NCBI RefSeq assembly: GCF_003330725.1
Contig: NZ_CP030840.1
Coordinates: 4,464,001-4,528,000 of the forward strand
DNA: 64,000 nt
Direction of reading: 5' to 3'
From: Acidisarcina polymorpha
Lineage (GTDB): Bacteria; Acidobacteriota; Terriglobia; Terriglobales; Acidobacteriaceae
Below, piece after piece: positions 38,036 to 48,826 of this stretch. Made by a program: the position numbers and the translations under genes. The notes below the pieces were generated by a model that saw only the letters and a program-made list of their open reading frames with translations, searched no databases and was not told the DNA's origin. Every line of letters starts with the position of its first letter. Position 1 is the first letter of the stretch.

Positions 38036-38749
38036 ATGCAGCATTTCGGTAGAGTCACCCAGATCATGGACTGTGGAACATGCCCTTATCGTACTTCAAG
38101 GATGTTCTGTAATCTCTCTCCTCCCAGCCTCGAAAAATTCAAAGCAATTGGGTCAAATTGTGACGTCAGCAAGGGCGTTACTCTGTTTCGGGAGCAGGAA
38201 GCGTGCGATGAGATATTCGTGCTTTGTACCGGGCAGATCAAGCTCTTCTGCACTTCGAAGGCGGGGAAAAGAGTGATTCTTAAAGTTGCTCAACCTGGGG
38301 ATGTTCTTGGACTCAGCGCGATGATCGCCGGCGCCCGACACGAGGCCACGGCGGAGGCCATCGAATCCGTGCAGTTCAAACGAGTTCGAAAGGCAGAGTT
38401 CAACGAGTTTCTGCACGAGCATATCGAGGCAAGTTTGCATGCATCTCATGCGCTTTCGCTTGAAAGCAATAGGGCGCTTATCAACATCCGGCGTCTCGCC
38501 GTTTCCGCCTCAGCAGCAGGAAAATTAGCGGCGGTTTTGCTGAATTGGGGCTGCGGGGCAAGCCACCGGGAAGGCGAGTCGCGCTTCGCCATGACGCTTA
38601 CACACGAGGAACTTGCCGCTTTGGCCGGGACCTCGCGGGAGACGGTGACCAGGACTTTACGCCGTTTCCAGGATGAACAGCTTATTCAGATCGCCGGCTA
38701 CTCGATCCGCATCCTCTCCCCCCGTGGGCTTGAGGAATTATCCGGTTAG
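38036..38749 (+). CDS. Crp/Fnr-family transcriptional regulator with N-terminal cysteine cluster
   Basis: A 237-residue regulator. It begins with C13-x2-C16-x8-C25 (CGTCPYRTSRMFC), then a cyclic-nucleotide-type beta barrel with further cysteines at 42, 57, 64 and 72, a dimer helix, and a winged helix with LTHEELAALAGTSRETVTRTLRRF. The E-x2-S-R recognition helix is that of Fnr. Fnr holds a 4Fe-4S cluster on C-x2-C-x5-C plus a distant cysteine, so an oxygen- or NO-sensing role is possible, though the spacing differs and the fourth ligand is not certain. Its target is unknown; the glycogen genes lie downstream on the same strand. Confidence 0.87.
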   Translation: MQHFGRVTQIMDCGTCPYRTSRMFCNLSPPSLEKFKAIGSNCDVSKGVTLFREQEACDEIFVLCTGQIKLFCTSKAGKRVILKVAQPGDVLGLSAMIAGARHEATAEAIESVQFKRVRKAEFNEFLHEHIEASLHASHALSLESNRALINIRRLAVSASAAGKLAAVLLNWGCGASHREGESRFAMTLTHEELAALAGTSRETVTRTLRRFQDEQLIQIAGYSIRILSPRGLEELSG

Positions 38750-38880
38750 CGCTGGAGAGTTATGCCGAGGAGCTACTCCTCTCGAGGTAGCAGGGAGTCA
38801 ACACGTTCTTGCCTTCCCGGCGATTTGATTGGAACATGTGGAAAGCCGCAAGAAGACTGAACACTTGAGGGGAGAAAATC

Positions 38881-39543
38881 ATGAGCAAAGTCCTTCCAAC
38901 GGTATACCTGGCGCGTCACGGCGATACCGCATGGACTAAGTCGGGACAGCATACGGGTCTCACCGATCTGCCCCTGACTGCAGACGGCGAGATCAACGCA
39001 CGGCGACTCGGAGAACGTTTGAAGAACATCACGTTTGCGAACGTTTTTACCAGCCCATTGCAGCGTGCTAGGCGAACCTGTGAATTGGCCGGATTTCAAG
39101 GCCCGGCGAAAATTGATCGCGATCTTGTGGAGTGGAACTACGGCCGCTACGAGGGGCTGACGTCGGCCGAGGTGCTCGCTGAACGTCCGGACTGGCAGCT
39201 GTTCCGTGACGGCTGTCCGGAGGGAGAATCGCCCGCACAGGTTGGCGACCGCGCCGACCGGGTTGTCGGCCTGGTTCGATCCCTTACGGGTAATACGCTT
39301 CTATTTTCGAGCGGTCACTTCCTTCGCGTTCTTGCCGCCCGCTGGCTAAGCCTTGATCCCGGCTCCGGCGCACATTGGATACTGAACACCGCGAGTCTAA
39401 GCGCGCTCAGCTACGAGCACAACCTCTCCCGACCGGTGATTCAACTCTGGAACGACGATCATCATGTGGCTCGGGACGTTGATGAATCGCTCGCCGGAAG
39501 ATCTTCGGCTCTTAATCAACCGCAAATATTATCCCGTACATAA
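38881..39543 (+). CDS. Histidine phosphatase superfamily protein (phosphoglycerate-mutase-like)
   Basis: A 220-residue cytosolic protein. The catalytic RHG motif is LARHGDTAW (R12, H13), followed by TSPLQRARRTCELAG, the acidic VEWNYGRYEGLTSAEV and the second histidine LFSSGHFLRVLAARWL. This is the broad phosphatase pattern (SixA, CobC and sugar phosphatases) rather than true Gpm, whose inserts are missing. A good ribosome site (GAGGGGAG) precedes ATG 38881. Its place 73 bases before glgP suggests a sugar-phosphate substrate, but that is inference. Confidence 0.87.
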   Translation: MSKVLPTVYLARHGDTAWTKSGQHTGLTDLPLTADGEINARRLGERLKNITFANVFTSPLQRARRTCELAGFQGPAKIDRDLVEWNYGRYEGLTSAEVLAERPDWQLFRDGCPEGESPAQVGDRADRVVGLVRSLTGNTLLFSSGHFLRVLAARWLSLDPGSGAHWILNTASLSALSYEHNLSRPVIQLWNDDHHVARDVDESLAGRSSALNQPQILSRT

Positions 39544-39616
39544 TCATCGAGAATTAATGGCCAGCTCGTAAGGTGACACACAAACGAGTTATGACACTCA
39601 GCCTAAAGGATCTTCG

Positions 39617-42142
39617 ATGAGCACACCGGCGTTAAGGGAAGAGAAATCCGCGGCACCCGAGAAGTCGAACCAGAACCCAGCCAATCTGTCACAGCTTCTT
39701 GAATCCTACGGGAGCCTAAGCCCTTACATCGGGGCGGATCACGCGTTTTACGAGCACCACCTGCTCTACGATCGGGTGATCGATCCGGCGGTCGCGAGCG
39801 CCCGTGAGCAGTTTGAAGCCTTTTCCCGTTCTATCCGGGACATCCTCGCGCAGCGCTGGGTGTCAACCAAGAAAACCTATGAACAGCAGAATGCCAAGCG
39901 CGTCTACTATCTTTCTCTAGAGTTTCTAATTGGCCGCTCCCTGGCCAACAATGTCAGCAACCTGTTACTCGATCCGGCCGTGCAGCAAGCGGCCGAGGCA
40001 AAGGGGCTAGATTGGCTGGGGTTGATCGAACAGGAGCCGGATGCCGGGCTGGGCAACGGAGGCCTCGGCCGTCTGGCAGCTTGCTTTCTCGACTCGATGG
40101 CTATGATGCAAATTCCGGCCACGGGCTATGGACTGCGGTACGAATACGGCATGTTCAGGCAAACCATTGCGAATGGCTGGCAACAGGAGAATCCGGACAA
40201 TTGGCTACGAGACGGTGATCCGTGGGAGGTTGCCCGACATCACGAGAAGGTGGAAGTCAAGCTGAATTGCTCTTTTCAGTTGCGAGCGGGAAACATTGAA
40301 ACCGTTAGAGATAGGCCCTCCACTTTAATTGGCATACCCTTCGATCGTCCTGTAGTGGGCTATGGAGGCAAGACGATTAACACCCTCCGGCTATGGACGG
40401 CAGCGGCGCCTGATTATTTCGATTTCAAGGAATTTGGGACTGGCGACTTTGTCGGTGCGCTCAGTGACACCTTGGAAGCGGAATCGCTGACTCGGGTGCT
40501 CTACCCTGATGATTCCACGACGGCGGGGCAGGGACTACGTTTTTTGCAGGAGTATTTTCTGGTCGCCTGTTCGCTCGCCGATATCATTCGCCGCTTCAAG
40601 CGGTACAACACGGATTGGGAAAAACTGCCCGAAAAAGTGGCGATCCAGCTCAATGATACTCATCCTTCGATGGCGGTCGCTGAGTTGCTGCGCCTCCTGC
40701 TGGACGATGCTCACCTTGGATGGGACCAGGCCTGGGAGCTGACGAAGAAAACGCTTGCTTATACAAACCATACGCTTTTGCCGGAGGCCCTGGAGAAGTG
40801 GCCGGTGGCCTGGTTTGACGTACTGATTCCCCGCCACCTGGAAATTATTTATGAGATCAACCGCCGTCTGCTTGATGAGGTCCGCGTTCGCTTTCCGGGA
40901 GATAACGGGCGGGTTGAACGGGTGAGTCTCGTTGAAGAGGGCGAGCGGCGCAAGATCAGGATGGCGAACCTCGCGATTGTCGGCTCGCACAGCACCAACG
41001 GCGTGGCGGCAGTCCACTCGAGACTGCTGCGGACAACGACGGTTAAGGACCTTGCCGAGGTGTTTCCCGACCGCTTTAACAATAAGACGAACGGCGTCAC
41101 GCCCAGGCGCTGGTTGTTGCAGGCTAATCCCGCGCTGGGTCAAGAGATTACTCAAGCGATTGGCAAGGAGTGGGTCACCGATTTAAGCAGGCTCAAGGAA
41201 CTTCGCCGGTTTGCCGAGGACGGCGGGTTTCGCGAGGCGTTTCTCGCTTCCAAGCGGCAGGCGAAGCAGCGGTTTGCCGATTGGCTCCAATCGACGACCG
41301 GGCAGATTATCGATCCGGGCACTCTCTTCGACTGCCATGTCAAGCGTATTCATGAATACAAGCGGCAACTGCTGAACGCGCTCCGGATCATCGTGGTTTA
41401 TAACCGGCTGCGCTCAAATCCGGAGCTCGACGTAGTGCCGCGGACCTTCATCTTCGCCGGAAAAGCGGCCCCCGCGTATCGATTGGCCAAACTGATCATC
41501 AAATTTCTCAATAACCTGGGAGCCACGATCGATGCAGACCCCGTGGTAAAGGGCCGGCTTAAAGTCCTATTTGTGCCCGAGTACAATGTTTCTCTGGCAG
41601 AGAGATTGATTCCGGCGAGTGATGTTTCCAACCAAATCTCCACTGCCGGTTATGAGGCCAGTGGGACGAGCAACATGAAATTCATGATGAATGGGGCACT
41701 AACCGTTGGTACCCGAGATGGGGCGACGATTGAAATGGCCGAAGAGGCAGGCGAAGAAAATCTTTTCCTGTTCGGGCTGACCGTGGAACAGGTCGTGAAC
41801 AGCCGCAGCTGGTACAGCCCGTACTGGCACTATGATCATGACGCGGAGACCCGCGAAGCGCTCGACCTAATCTTCTCCGACCACTTCAGCCCCGATGAAC
41901 CGGGTATATTCGCACCCTTGCGCGAAACGCTCCTGACCATGGGAGACCACTATATGCACCTGGCGGACCTAAAATCCTACTGCGAAGCGCATCACCAAGT
42001 CGGGATTTTATATGCCGATCCTGAGGCGTGGGCGAAGAAAGCTATTCTGAACGTTGCGAGCTCTGGTAAGTTTTCGAGTGATCGCACGATCGCTGAATAT
42101 GCATCCGATATCTGGAAGGTGGAACCATGCCCAGTCATCTAG
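39617..42142 (+). CDS. glgP: Glycogen/maltodextrin phosphorylase
   Basis: An 841-residue GT35 enzyme releasing glucose-1-phosphate from alpha-1,4-glucans. It shows [34 protein letters not shown] (substrate loop), [17 protein letters not shown], and the PLP site [20 protein letters not shown] with the Schiff-base lysine near residue 688. Typical length of the family is 800-850. The ribosome site AAGGA precedes ATG 39617. The end overlaps pgm by 16 bases, giving a phosphorolytic two-step pathway to glucose-6-phosphate. Confidence 0.96.
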   Translation: MSTPALREEKSAAPEKSNQNPANLSQLLESYGSLSPYIGADHAFYEHHLLYDRVIDPAVASAREQFEAFSRSIRDILAQRWVSTKKTYEQQNAKRVYYLSLEFLIGRSLANNVSNLLLDPAVQQAAEAKGLDWLGLIEQEPDAGLGNGGLGRLAACFLDSMAMMQIPATGYGLRYEYGMFRQTIANGWQQENPDNWLRDGDPWEVARHHEKVEVKLNCSFQLRAGNIETVRDRPSTLIGIPFDRPVVGYGGKTINTLRLWTAAAPDYFDFKEFGTGDFVGALSDTLEAESLTRVLYPDDSTTAGQGLRFLQEYFLVACSLADIIRRFKRYNTDWEKLPEKVAIQLNDTHPSMAVAELLRLLLDDAHLGWDQAWELTKKTLAYTNHTLLPEALEKWPVAWFDVLIPRHLEIIYEINRRLLDEVRVRFPGDNGRVERVSLVEEGERRKIRMANLAIVGSHSTNGVAAVHSRLLRTTTVKDLAEVFPDRFNNKTNGVTPRRWLLQANPALGQEITQAIGKEWVTDLSRLKELRRFAEDGGFREAFLASKRQAKQRFADWLQSTTGQIIDPGTLFDCHVKRIHEYKRQLLNALRIIVVYNRLRSNPELDVVPRTFIFAGKAAPAYRLAKLIIKFLNNLGATIDADPVVKGRLKVLFVPEYNVSLAERLIPASDVSNQISTAGYEASGTSNMKFMMNGALTVGTRDGATIEMAEEAGEENLFLFGLTVEQVVNSRSWYSPYWHYDHDAETREALDLIFSDHFSPDEPGIFAPLRETLLTMGDHYMHLADLKSYCEAHHQVGILYADPEAWAKKAILNVASSGKFSSDRTIAEYASDIWKVEPCPVI

Positions 42143-43824
42143 AGACGCAATCGCCGCCAAGCGCGAGCGAAAAGATTTCGCCGCTCGCCGGCAAACCGGC
42201 CCCAAAAGAATTGCTCGTGGACCTGGCTCGCCTGGAGGCGGCGTATTTTGAGCGCCATCCGGATCTGGCAGATCGCAACCAGCTCGTCGTCTTTGGCACC
42301 AGCGGCCACCGTGGCTCGCCATTGCGCGGCACCTTTACCGAAGCCCACATTCTCGCCATAACCCAGGCAATCTGCGACTACCGGCGCGCCCAGGGCACCG
42401 ACGGGCCGCTCTATATGGGGAAAGATACCCACGCCTTGTCTGCACCCGCCCAGCAGACCGCGCTCAGCGTTCTGGCGGCAAATCGTGTGGAGACGGTGAT
42501 CCAGGAAGGTGATGGCGTCACTCCGACTCCGGTGATCTCGCATGCGATTCTGGTCTATAACCGGGGCCGCAAGGAGCATCTCGCGGATGGAATCGTCATC
42601 ACGCCGTCCCACAATCCACCCGAGGATGGAGGGTTCAAGTACAACCCGACCAATGGCGGCCCCGCGGACACCGAAGTCACGAGATGGGTTGAAGATCGTG
42701 CGAACGAATTGTTGCGGGGCGGCAATGCAGGCGTCAAGCGAATTCCTTACGGAGAGGCCCTCCAAGCGGCGTGTACTCATCAGCAAGATTTGATCTTGCC
42801 CTACGTTCGCGATCTCAAGAACGTCGTTGACATGGATGCCATTCGCGCCGCCGGGTTGAAGCTCGGGGTGGACCCGCTGGGGGGAGCCGCCCGGCCTTAT
42901 TGGGAGCCGATCAACACCATCTACGGATTGGACATCAAGGTCGTCAACCCGGTGATCGACCCGACATTTTCGTTCATGACGGTGGACCACGACGGCAAAA
43001 TCCGCATGGATTGCTCGAGCCCCTATGCGATGGCGAGTCTGGTCGGTCTGAAAGATCAATATCAGGTCGCATTTGCCAACGATCCGGATTCGGACCGTCA
43101 CGGTATCGTCACTCCATCTGCGGGATTGATGAATCCAAATCACTACCTTGCCGTGGCCATTCGCTATTTGCTGACGCACCGTCCGCAGTGGTCCAAAGAT
43201 GCGGTGGTCGGAAAAACCCTGGTGAGCAGCGGCATGATCGACCGAGTCGTCGAAAACCTGGGCCGTAAGCTGAGTGAGGTTCCAGTAGGCTTCAAGTGGT
43301 TTGTCTCAGGTTTGTATGACGGCTCTTACTGCTTCGGCGGGGAAGAAAGCGCCGGAGCCAGTTTTCTGCGCCTCGACGGTACCGTATGGACAACGGATAA
43401 GGACGGCCCGATTATGGACCTGCTGGCGGCAGAGATTACCGCTCGCACAGGCAAGGATCCCGGGGAGCACTACCGCGAACTCACCGAGCAGTTCGGCACT
43501 CCGTATTACACGCGCATCGATGCTGCCGCGACGCCGGAGCAGAAAGCCAAGTTGCAGAAGCTCTCGCCGGAGTCCGTCAAAGAGTCGGATCTGGCAGGCG
43601 AGCCAATCACTGCCAAGCTGACCAGCGCTCCAGGCAACCACGCTGCTATAGGGGGTTTAAAGGTAGTGTCGAACAGCGGTTGGTTCGCGGCCCGTCCTTC
43701 CGGCACCGAGAATATCTACAAGATCTATGCGGAGAGTTTCAAGAGCCAAACACACCTGGATGCGATCGTTAGCGAGGCCCAGGAGATAGTCAACAACGCT
43801 CTGGGTTCAGACGGCGGTTCATAG
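42127..43824 (+). CDS. pgm: Phosphoglucomutase, alpha-D-glucose specific
   Basis: A 565-residue enzyme interconverting glucose-1- and glucose-6-phosphate. The phosphoserine loop is [11 protein letters not shown] with Ser161; the N terminus has [16 protein letters not shown], the metal loop DPDSDRHG, the sugar loop [11 protein letters not shown] and the phosphate-binding end [17 protein letters not shown]. It matches the Pgm class of E. coli (546 residues), not the GlmM or ManB class. It starts within glgP with GGAAGG before its ATG, so the two are co-translated. Confidence 0.96.
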   Translation: MPSHLETQSPPSASEKISPLAGKPAPKELLVDLARLEAAYFERHPDLADRNQLVVFGTSGHRGSPLRGTFTEAHILAITQAICDYRRAQGTDGPLYMGKDTHALSAPAQQTALSVLAANRVETVIQEGDGVTPTPVISHAILVYNRGRKEHLADGIVITPSHNPPEDGGFKYNPTNGGPADTEVTRWVEDRANELLRGGNAGVKRIPYGEALQAACTHQQDLILPYVRDLKNVVDMDAIRAAGLKLGVDPLGGAARPYWEPINTIYGLDIKVVNPVIDPTFSFMTVDHDGKIRMDCSSPYAMASLVGLKDQYQVAFANDPDSDRHGIVTPSAGLMNPNHYLAVAIRYLLTHRPQWSKDAVVGKTLVSSGMIDRVVENLGRKLSEVPVGFKWFVSGLYDGSYCFGGEESAGASFLRLDGTVWTTDKDGPIMDLLAAEITARTGKDPGEHYRELTEQFGTPYYTRIDAAATPEQKAKLQKLSPESVKESDLAGEPITAKLTSAPGNHAAIGGLKVVSNSGWFAARPSGTENIYKIYAESFKSQTHLDAIVSEAQEIVNNALGSDGGS

Positions 43825-43892
43825 TTGAACTCAGTGTGGGGCATTTCAGTGAATGCTAAGTGCGATGCTTATTTTAGGAGCAGTCTACCCGC

Positions 43893-43918
43893 CCTCGCCA
43901 TGCGTTTGCATGGTGAGG
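43893..43918. terminator. Stem-loop between convergent pgm and the gene at 43946
   Basis: CCTCGCCATG (43893-43902) / CATGGTGAGG (43909-43918), 10 pairs with one G-U and a 6-base loop. No T run, so probably a modest bidirectional terminator. Confidence 0.45.
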
Positions 43919-43945
43919 CTGGATTGCTCCGAGTGGGGGTACGAT

Positions 43946-44425
43946 TCAAGTGCGGAGGGTCGCCGAGAGTTTTCCCCTTCGAAGAATATCGCGCAACTCC
44001 TTGCGGCAGGCGAAGCTGAAGCTTTCTAACGGATCCGCCCCGGACGTAAGCGCGGCAGTCCGCATCTCTTCGACGGTAAGGTTCGGTTCTCCATAGTGCA
44101 TGACGATCCGTTTGATCAGGGTCTCGGCTGCCTGCAAGACTGGCTCCGTCGCGAGCAGGCGGATTCGGCTCACGATCGCAAAAAGCGCCACCACTTCATC
44201 GATATCTTCCAGGGTGTTGGTTAACGACTTACCATAGAGGCGGGATGCTTCGTTGATGAAGTCGGAATAGAGCGTCTCTCGTTGAGAGATTTGGCTGGTC
44301 AGAAGGTCCCGTTGTGTCGCACTGCGTTGGAGAATGAAGTTGCTTAAAATAGGGGCGAGCGCCCCGACTGATGAGCCTCCGAGGGCTGCCACGGCGCTAA
44401 TGACGGCTGGATTTGCAGAGTACAT
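43946..44425 (-). CDS. Small membrane-anchored protein of unknown function
   Basis: A 159-residue protein with one N-terminal hydrophobic helix (AVISAVAALGGSSVGALAPIL) followed by a helical cytoplasmic-type body (QRDLLTSQISQRETLYSDFINEASRLY, VVALFAIVSRIRLLATEPVLQAAETLIKRI). Similar anchored helical proteins occur widely as hypothetical genes. ATG 44425 is chosen; a TTG at 44443 is in frame. It may be co-transcribed with the exporter operon upstream, 60 bases away. Confidence 0.7.
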   Translation of the reverse strand: MYSANPAVISAVAALGGSSVGALAPILSNFILQRSATQRDLLTSQISQRETLYSDFINEASRLYGKSLTNTLEDIDEVVALFAIVSRIRLLATEPVLQAAETLIKRIVMHYGEPNLTVEEMRTAALTSGADPLESFSFACRKELRDILRRGKLSATLRT

Positions 44426-44485
44426 ACTGATACCCGTCTTCAACTAAGATAAGGGCTAGTCGTCTCGATGCGAAGGCTCTTTGAC

Positions 44486-45868
44486 TTATCGAGGCAACTG
44501 ACCGAGAGTGCGCTTGAGTTCGCCCTGGGCCAGCGACAAACCGAGGGTAGCCTCGAGCAATGAAGCTTTAGCCGAAGTAGCCTTTGCATGGGCCTCGACC
44601 CGCGCCGACGCAAGCGCGGCGTTTTGTTCATATTGACGATCTGTCAGGCGGGCGGCTTCCGTTCTCACCCCTAGTGCTTCTTCCGCCACTCCAACCATGC
44701 TTTTCAGTTGTTCCACCTTGTCGTAAGCTGCCTCTACTTGTACGGTCACCTCGTCGTCTATCTTGGCGAGATTGAGTTCTGCTTGAGAGAGTACTGTCTG
44801 TGCGTCTCGAATCTCCGCGTTGCGGCGGCCGCCATCGAACAAGTCATAGCTGAAATTAAGGCCGAAGGTCCCGAAGTTATGAACTAAGAGCGGGACGCCG
44901 CTCTGATAGCTGTACCGGGCTAATCCAGTTACGTCGGGAATATAGGCGTCCTTTGCTGCTCCCAGGGCAGCCTTTGCTTTGATAACTGCTTGCTGTGCGA
45001 CTCGGATCTCAGGACTTTGCTGCCGTGCGATGCTGATGCATTCTTCACGGCTGGGAGTCGAAATGGACGCCGCTGAAGTGTCCGGATCGAGTTGCAGCTC
45101 TGTCTTCAGCGGGATCCCGAGAATGTCATTGAGTGTAAGCGTGAGATCGTGAATTTGGAGAGTCTGCGTCAACTCGGTCTGCTTAGCGTCGAGTAGCGTT
45201 GCCCGGCTTTCAAGCGCCACAACATCGAGGGCGCGTCCTTGCGTCACGGCGTCTGCACTCTCCTGGACCTTCACCTGGTTGGCGTTCACTTCATCGGCTG
45301 CCGCCTGAAGTCTCAGCTGACCGATCAGCAGGCCGTAGTAGAGTTGTCTAACCTTGAGTGCGATTTCATCCTCAGCCTGATTTACCTGGATCTTCGCGGT
45401 ATTGATATCAGCGATGGCGGCGCGGTTTGATTCGTGAATCTTGAACATCTGGGTGAATGGCTGCGCCAAGCCGGTTCCGCTGGTATAACTTGTCAGCGAT
45501 CCTTGGCCGATAAATAAGCTCCTGGCTGGAATCGGGCCGGTGGCTGGCGGCACACCAAAGGCTCCGGCAGGAACATCCACCCCGGCTAGTTCAGTCAAGT
45601 GCAGGACGCTGGACTCGTTCTTGATGTGGGGAAAGTAATCGGAGCGGGCAATCTCTTTCTTATGTTCCTTGTCGATCACTGAGAGCCGGGCGAGCAGAAG
45701 ACTACGGTCTTGTTTGAGCGCCAAGTCGATGGCCTGGGAGAGAGTTAGGGACAACGGAGCCGCGGTCTGAGCATTTGCCGCGCCGGGCAAAGATATTCCA
45801 GTCACAAACAAAAAGATCGGCAGGATGACTTTGCGCGACGAGCGCCGGTTTTTCTTTAACTGCTGCAT
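44486..45868 (-). CDS. TolC-like outer membrane efflux protein
   Basis: A 460-residue outer-membrane factor with a signal peptide (KVILPIFLFVTGISLPGAANAQ). Two OEP repeats each give a long helical hairpin: LTLSQAIDLALKQDRSLLLARL ... and ECISIARQQSPEIRVAQQAVIKAKAALGAAKDAYIPDVTG; the second strand region FSYDLFDGGRRNAEIRDAQ is the classic hallmark of TolC proteins. No lipobox. ATG 45868 (AAGGA 7 bases upstream) is preferred to GTG 45883. It is the last gene of the emrA-emrB-tolC set, 29 bases after emrB. Confidence 0.9.
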   Translation of the reverse strand: MQQLKKNRRSSRKVILPIFLFVTGISLPGAANAQTAAPLSLTLSQAIDLALKQDRSLLLARLSVIDKEHKKEIARSDYFPHIKNESSVLHLTELAGVDVPAGAFGVPPATGPIPARSLFIGQGSLTSYTSGTGLAQPFTQMFKIHESNRAAIADINTAKIQVNQAEDEIALKVRQLYYGLLIGQLRLQAAADEVNANQVKVQESADAVTQGRALDVVALESRATLLDAKQTELTQTLQIHDLTLTLNDILGIPLKTELQLDPDTSAASISTPSREECISIARQQSPEIRVAQQAVIKAKAALGAAKDAYIPDVTGLARYSYQSGVPLLVHNFGTFGLNFSYDLFDGGRRNAEIRDAQTVLSQAELNLAKIDDEVTVQVEAAYDKVEQLKSMVGVAEEALGVRTEAARLTDRQYEQNAALASARVEAHAKATSAKASLLEATLGLSLAQGELKRTLGQLPR

Positions 45869-45897
45869 CTTCGATTCCTTCACCCTGCTTCGCCCTC

Positions 45898-47526
45898 TCA
45901 GGCCGGCACGACGGGAGCAGATATAACTTGCTTATATTGCGTAGGCACTCGCTGCATGCACGCAATGACCAACAAACAGCAGATGACCGAGGAGGCCACC
46001 AGCAAAAAGCCGTCGGTGATCGCCAAAGTGAACGCCTGCTGCCTCACCTGCAACCCGAGAATCTCTGCAGCTCTCGCCGTCGCGGTCGCCAATCCGGGAG
46101 AGTGACTCGCCATGGCTGCCCTTAGACCGAGCAAGCGTTGATCTGTGGTCGAACGGCCGAGGTCGACGCCGAGACCGAGGATATTGGAGTGGAACTGCTC
46201 GCGCACGGGGATGAAATGTTGCATATAGGCGGCCCCGATTTCTCCGCCCAAAAGACGAACAGTTTGGAAGTAGCCGGCAAAAGTAAGAACATCGATCGGC
46301 CGGCTGAGAGCTCCGGTGTTGATGACCTCGAGAATGATCGCTCCCACCATGCCGTTAAAGGCAAACGCGAAGCCCATCGCCAAAACCGCCTGAGAGAACC
46401 AAAAATTGCCGCCCGACCACTCCGAGGAGAGATGGGCATTCACAAGGCAACCCATTGCTACCATGGCGAAGCCGGCGGTCAGGATCAGCCTGGCATCCAC
46501 GTACTGTAGTAGATACATTGCCAGGAAACCGCACAAAATCTGCGGAAGAGCAACCCAGAGCAGGACCGGGCCGGTCTGCAATGCAATATACCCTTTGGCC
46601 GAGGAAAGATAGCTCGGGATCAGGACGACGGTCGACAGCATGATGAAGCGAAAGAAAAACAAGACTATGCCGAGCAGCAGGGTGTTCCGTCTGGCGAGGA
46701 ATTTGAAATTCACCATGGGATTGGGCATTACGAGCCTGCGTATCACCGTAACGAGAATGAGGAAGGCGCCCGATACGATCAATCCAATAATGGTGCCGGA
46801 GTGCAGCCAGTCCAATCGTTGACCCTGATCGAGCGCCATATACAAGAGCGAAAGGCCCAGGCTCGCGTATAGGAATCCTCTCCAATTTGGTTTCGGCTGA
46901 CCCTCCTTCGGCTGCGGCAGCGGCTGCCACGGAATTCCAAAGTAAATCAGGACCATCATGACTGGAGTTAGCGCCGCGCCGCTCCAGAAGATCCAATGCC
47001 AGGAGAGATGGTCCATATACCAAGCTTCCAATGTGGTCGCGAAGTTGGTCGTGAAGACGATGTCCATCGCATAGGTCGCAATCCCAATCAGGACATATCG
47101 CATTGGCAGGTTGCGCAACACGAAGGAAAGGGTCAACGGATAAAAGGTGCCGGCCGTTAGCCCTGCGAGCACCAGCAACGCAAGCATGATCGGGAGGTTG
47201 GCAGCAAAGGGAAGTAACAAGCTGACCACCGTAAACAACGATGCGCAAGCTAAGAGCACTCGACGCGCACCAAGCAGGCCACCCAGGTAGACGGAGAAGG
47301 GGCCGATGAACATGAGGGATGCATTAAATGCCGTGCCGATCCACGACGCCTCGTCGAAGCCGAGGTGCAGAGCGCCTCTCAGGTCTGCCAATCCGACGCT
47401 GATCAGGCGGCCTGTACAGGTGGCAATCATGGCACCAAACAGAACGCCGAAGACCCCGAGCATCGGGTGAGTGGTAATCACCCTCGATGCAGGAACTGCT
47501 GACGGCGGGCTTGCGGGATCGCTCAA
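45898..47526 (-). CDS. MFS drug exporter, DHA2/EmrB family
   Basis: A 542-residue inner-membrane antiporter with 14 predicted helices, as in the DHA2 group. Seen: FGVLFGAMIATCTGRLISVGLADLRGALHLGFDEASWIGTAFNASLMF and the antiporter motif C-like stretch LAGLTAGTFYPLTLSFVLRN. Works with a periplasmic adaptor and an outer-membrane channel to push toxic compounds out of the cell with proton exchange. The ATG overlaps the adaptor's TGA by four bases (47523-47526). No dedicated regulator lies next to the operon. Confidence 0.9.
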   Translation of the reverse strand: MSDPASPPSAVPASRVITTHPMLGVFGVLFGAMIATCTGRLISVGLADLRGALHLGFDEASWIGTAFNASLMFIGPFSVYLGGLLGARRVLLACASLFTVVSLLLPFAANLPIMLALLVLAGLTAGTFYPLTLSFVLRNLPMRYVLIGIATYAMDIVFTTNFATTLEAWYMDHLSWHWIFWSGAALTPVMMVLIYFGIPWQPLPQPKEGQPKPNWRGFLYASLGLSLLYMALDQGQRLDWLHSGTIIGLIVSGAFLILVTVIRRLVMPNPMVNFKFLARRNTLLLGIVLFFFRFIMLSTVVLIPSYLSSAKGYIALQTGPVLLWVALPQILCGFLAMYLLQYVDARLILTAGFAMVAMGCLVNAHLSSEWSGGNFWFSQAVLAMGFAFAFNGMVGAIILEVINTGALSRPIDVLTFAGYFQTVRLLGGEIGAAYMQHFIPVREQFHSNILGLGVDLGRSTTDQRLLGLRAAMASHSPGLATATARAAEILGLQVRQQAFTLAITDGFLLVASSVICCLLVIACMQRVPTQYKQVISAPVVPA

Positions 47527-48671
47527 GGCTGTGCGCCTTCCGCTCTGGCGGTTTTGCCGGAGGCATGTACAGTGACTACGACAGAGAAGCCGGGACGCAG
47601 CATGCCTTGCAGCGGATGGTCTGGATCAAGGGCAATCTTGACCGGGATTCGCTGCACGACCTTGGTGAAGTTGCCGGTCGCATTGTCGGGCGGCAACAGC
47701 GCGAATTGCGAACCACTTGCCGGCGCTATCTCAACAACTCTCCCATGGAGCACAGTTCCAGGAAACGTATCGACGCTGATATCGGCGACGTCCCCCTTCC
47801 GAATGTTGGTCAGCTGCGTTTCCTTGTAGTTCGCTTGAATCCATACGTCGCCCTTGACCAAATCGATGGCCTGCATCCCAGGTGCCACTAATTGACCTTC
47901 CTGCACGTGGCGTTCCCCGACTGCACCTGCCGTCGGTGAAACGATTCTGGTGTAGCCAAGATTGACGTTGGCAACGACGATCGCTGCTTGCTTGGCCTGG
48001 ATATCGGCGCGGTAGACGTTGTCTTTGATGTCGAGCGCCTCGCGCTGCCGCTTCTCGGCTTCGAGCAGGCTGTGGCTGCTTGCGAGCGAAGCCTCAGCGC
48101 GTTCCAGATCGGCCTGGCGACTGGCGAGCATGCTAGAGAAACGAGTTGCGTCTGCAACGGCCTGTTCTACCTGCTGATGAGTTGCTGCCTTGGAAGAGAG
48201 GAGAGCCTCCTGGCGCTTTCGTTCCAAGTCGGTCCGCAGAACATCCGGCTCAACAGCGGCTACGCCGGCCTTGGCTGCGGTGACCGCCGATTCAGCCTGC
48301 GTAACAACCGTTCCCGCATTTTCAATCTTGGTGTCTTCGATCCGCTTTGCGGCCTGGTTGTCTTCCAACTGCGCGCGCGCGCCGGCCAAGGCTGCATTTG
48401 CTTCCGCGAGCACTGCGCGGTAGTCCTCGTCGTCAAGCTGCACCAGCACTTGCCCGGGTTGGACCGTTTCGTAATCGCCGACTTCCATTTTCCGCACCGT
48501 GCCCGAAATACGTGTGCTTAGCGGCGTCATGTCGGCGCGCACATAGGCGTCGTCCGTGCGCTGCTCGGCGCTTCCACCTTCCCAGGAAGTCCAGCCATCT
48601 CTGATCGCGAAAAGCAGCACGGCGGCGACTCCTAGCGTGATTACCGGAAAGATGACAGCTCGTTTCGACAT
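47523..48671 (-). CDS. HlyD/EmrA-family periplasmic adaptor
   Basis: A 382-residue adaptor anchored by an N-terminal helix (VIFPVITLGVAAVLLFAIR). It contains the lipoyl half-motif RISGTVRKMEVGDYETVQPGQVLVQLD, a long coiled-coil hairpin (about 90-210, A/E/Q/R-rich), the second lipoyl half NLGYTRIVSPTAGAVGERHVQEGQLVAPG and a beta-barrel domain. The first gene of the emrAB-tolC operon. Substrates cannot be deduced. Confidence 0.9.
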   Translation of the reverse strand: MSKRAVIFPVITLGVAAVLLFAIRDGWTSWEGGSAEQRTDDAYVRADMTPLSTRISGTVRKMEVGDYETVQPGQVLVQLDDEDYRAVLAEANAALAGARAQLEDNQAAKRIEDTKIENAGTVVTQAESAVTAAKAGVAAVEPDVLRTDLERKRQEALLSSKAATHQQVEQAVADATRFSSMLASRQADLERAEASLASSHSLLEAEKRQREALDIKDNVYRADIQAKQAAIVVANVNLGYTRIVSPTAGAVGERHVQEGQLVAPGMQAIDLVKGDVWIQANYKETQLTNIRKGDVADISVDTFPGTVLHGRVVEIAPASGSQFALLPPDNATGNFTKVVQRIPVKIALDPDHPLQGMLRPGFSVVVTVHASGKTARAEGAQP

Positions 48672-48826
48672 GTCTTAATTGCCCCTCGCATGGGAGATTG
48701 CAGATGCAAGTCCGTTGTTCCCGGCTTTCGATGTCGCCAAGGTGGGCACTTCCGGCAAGACGGAAATGGTCATCCGCCTAGCAATCGAAAGCCGACCACA
48801 TCCGGAGCGGTGCGCTACCACTTTGA

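Noticed and set aside
42139-43179. 346-codon minus-strand frame inside pgm
   Set aside because: pgm on the plus strand has all catalytic motifs; the antisense product has none and owes its openness to codon bias.
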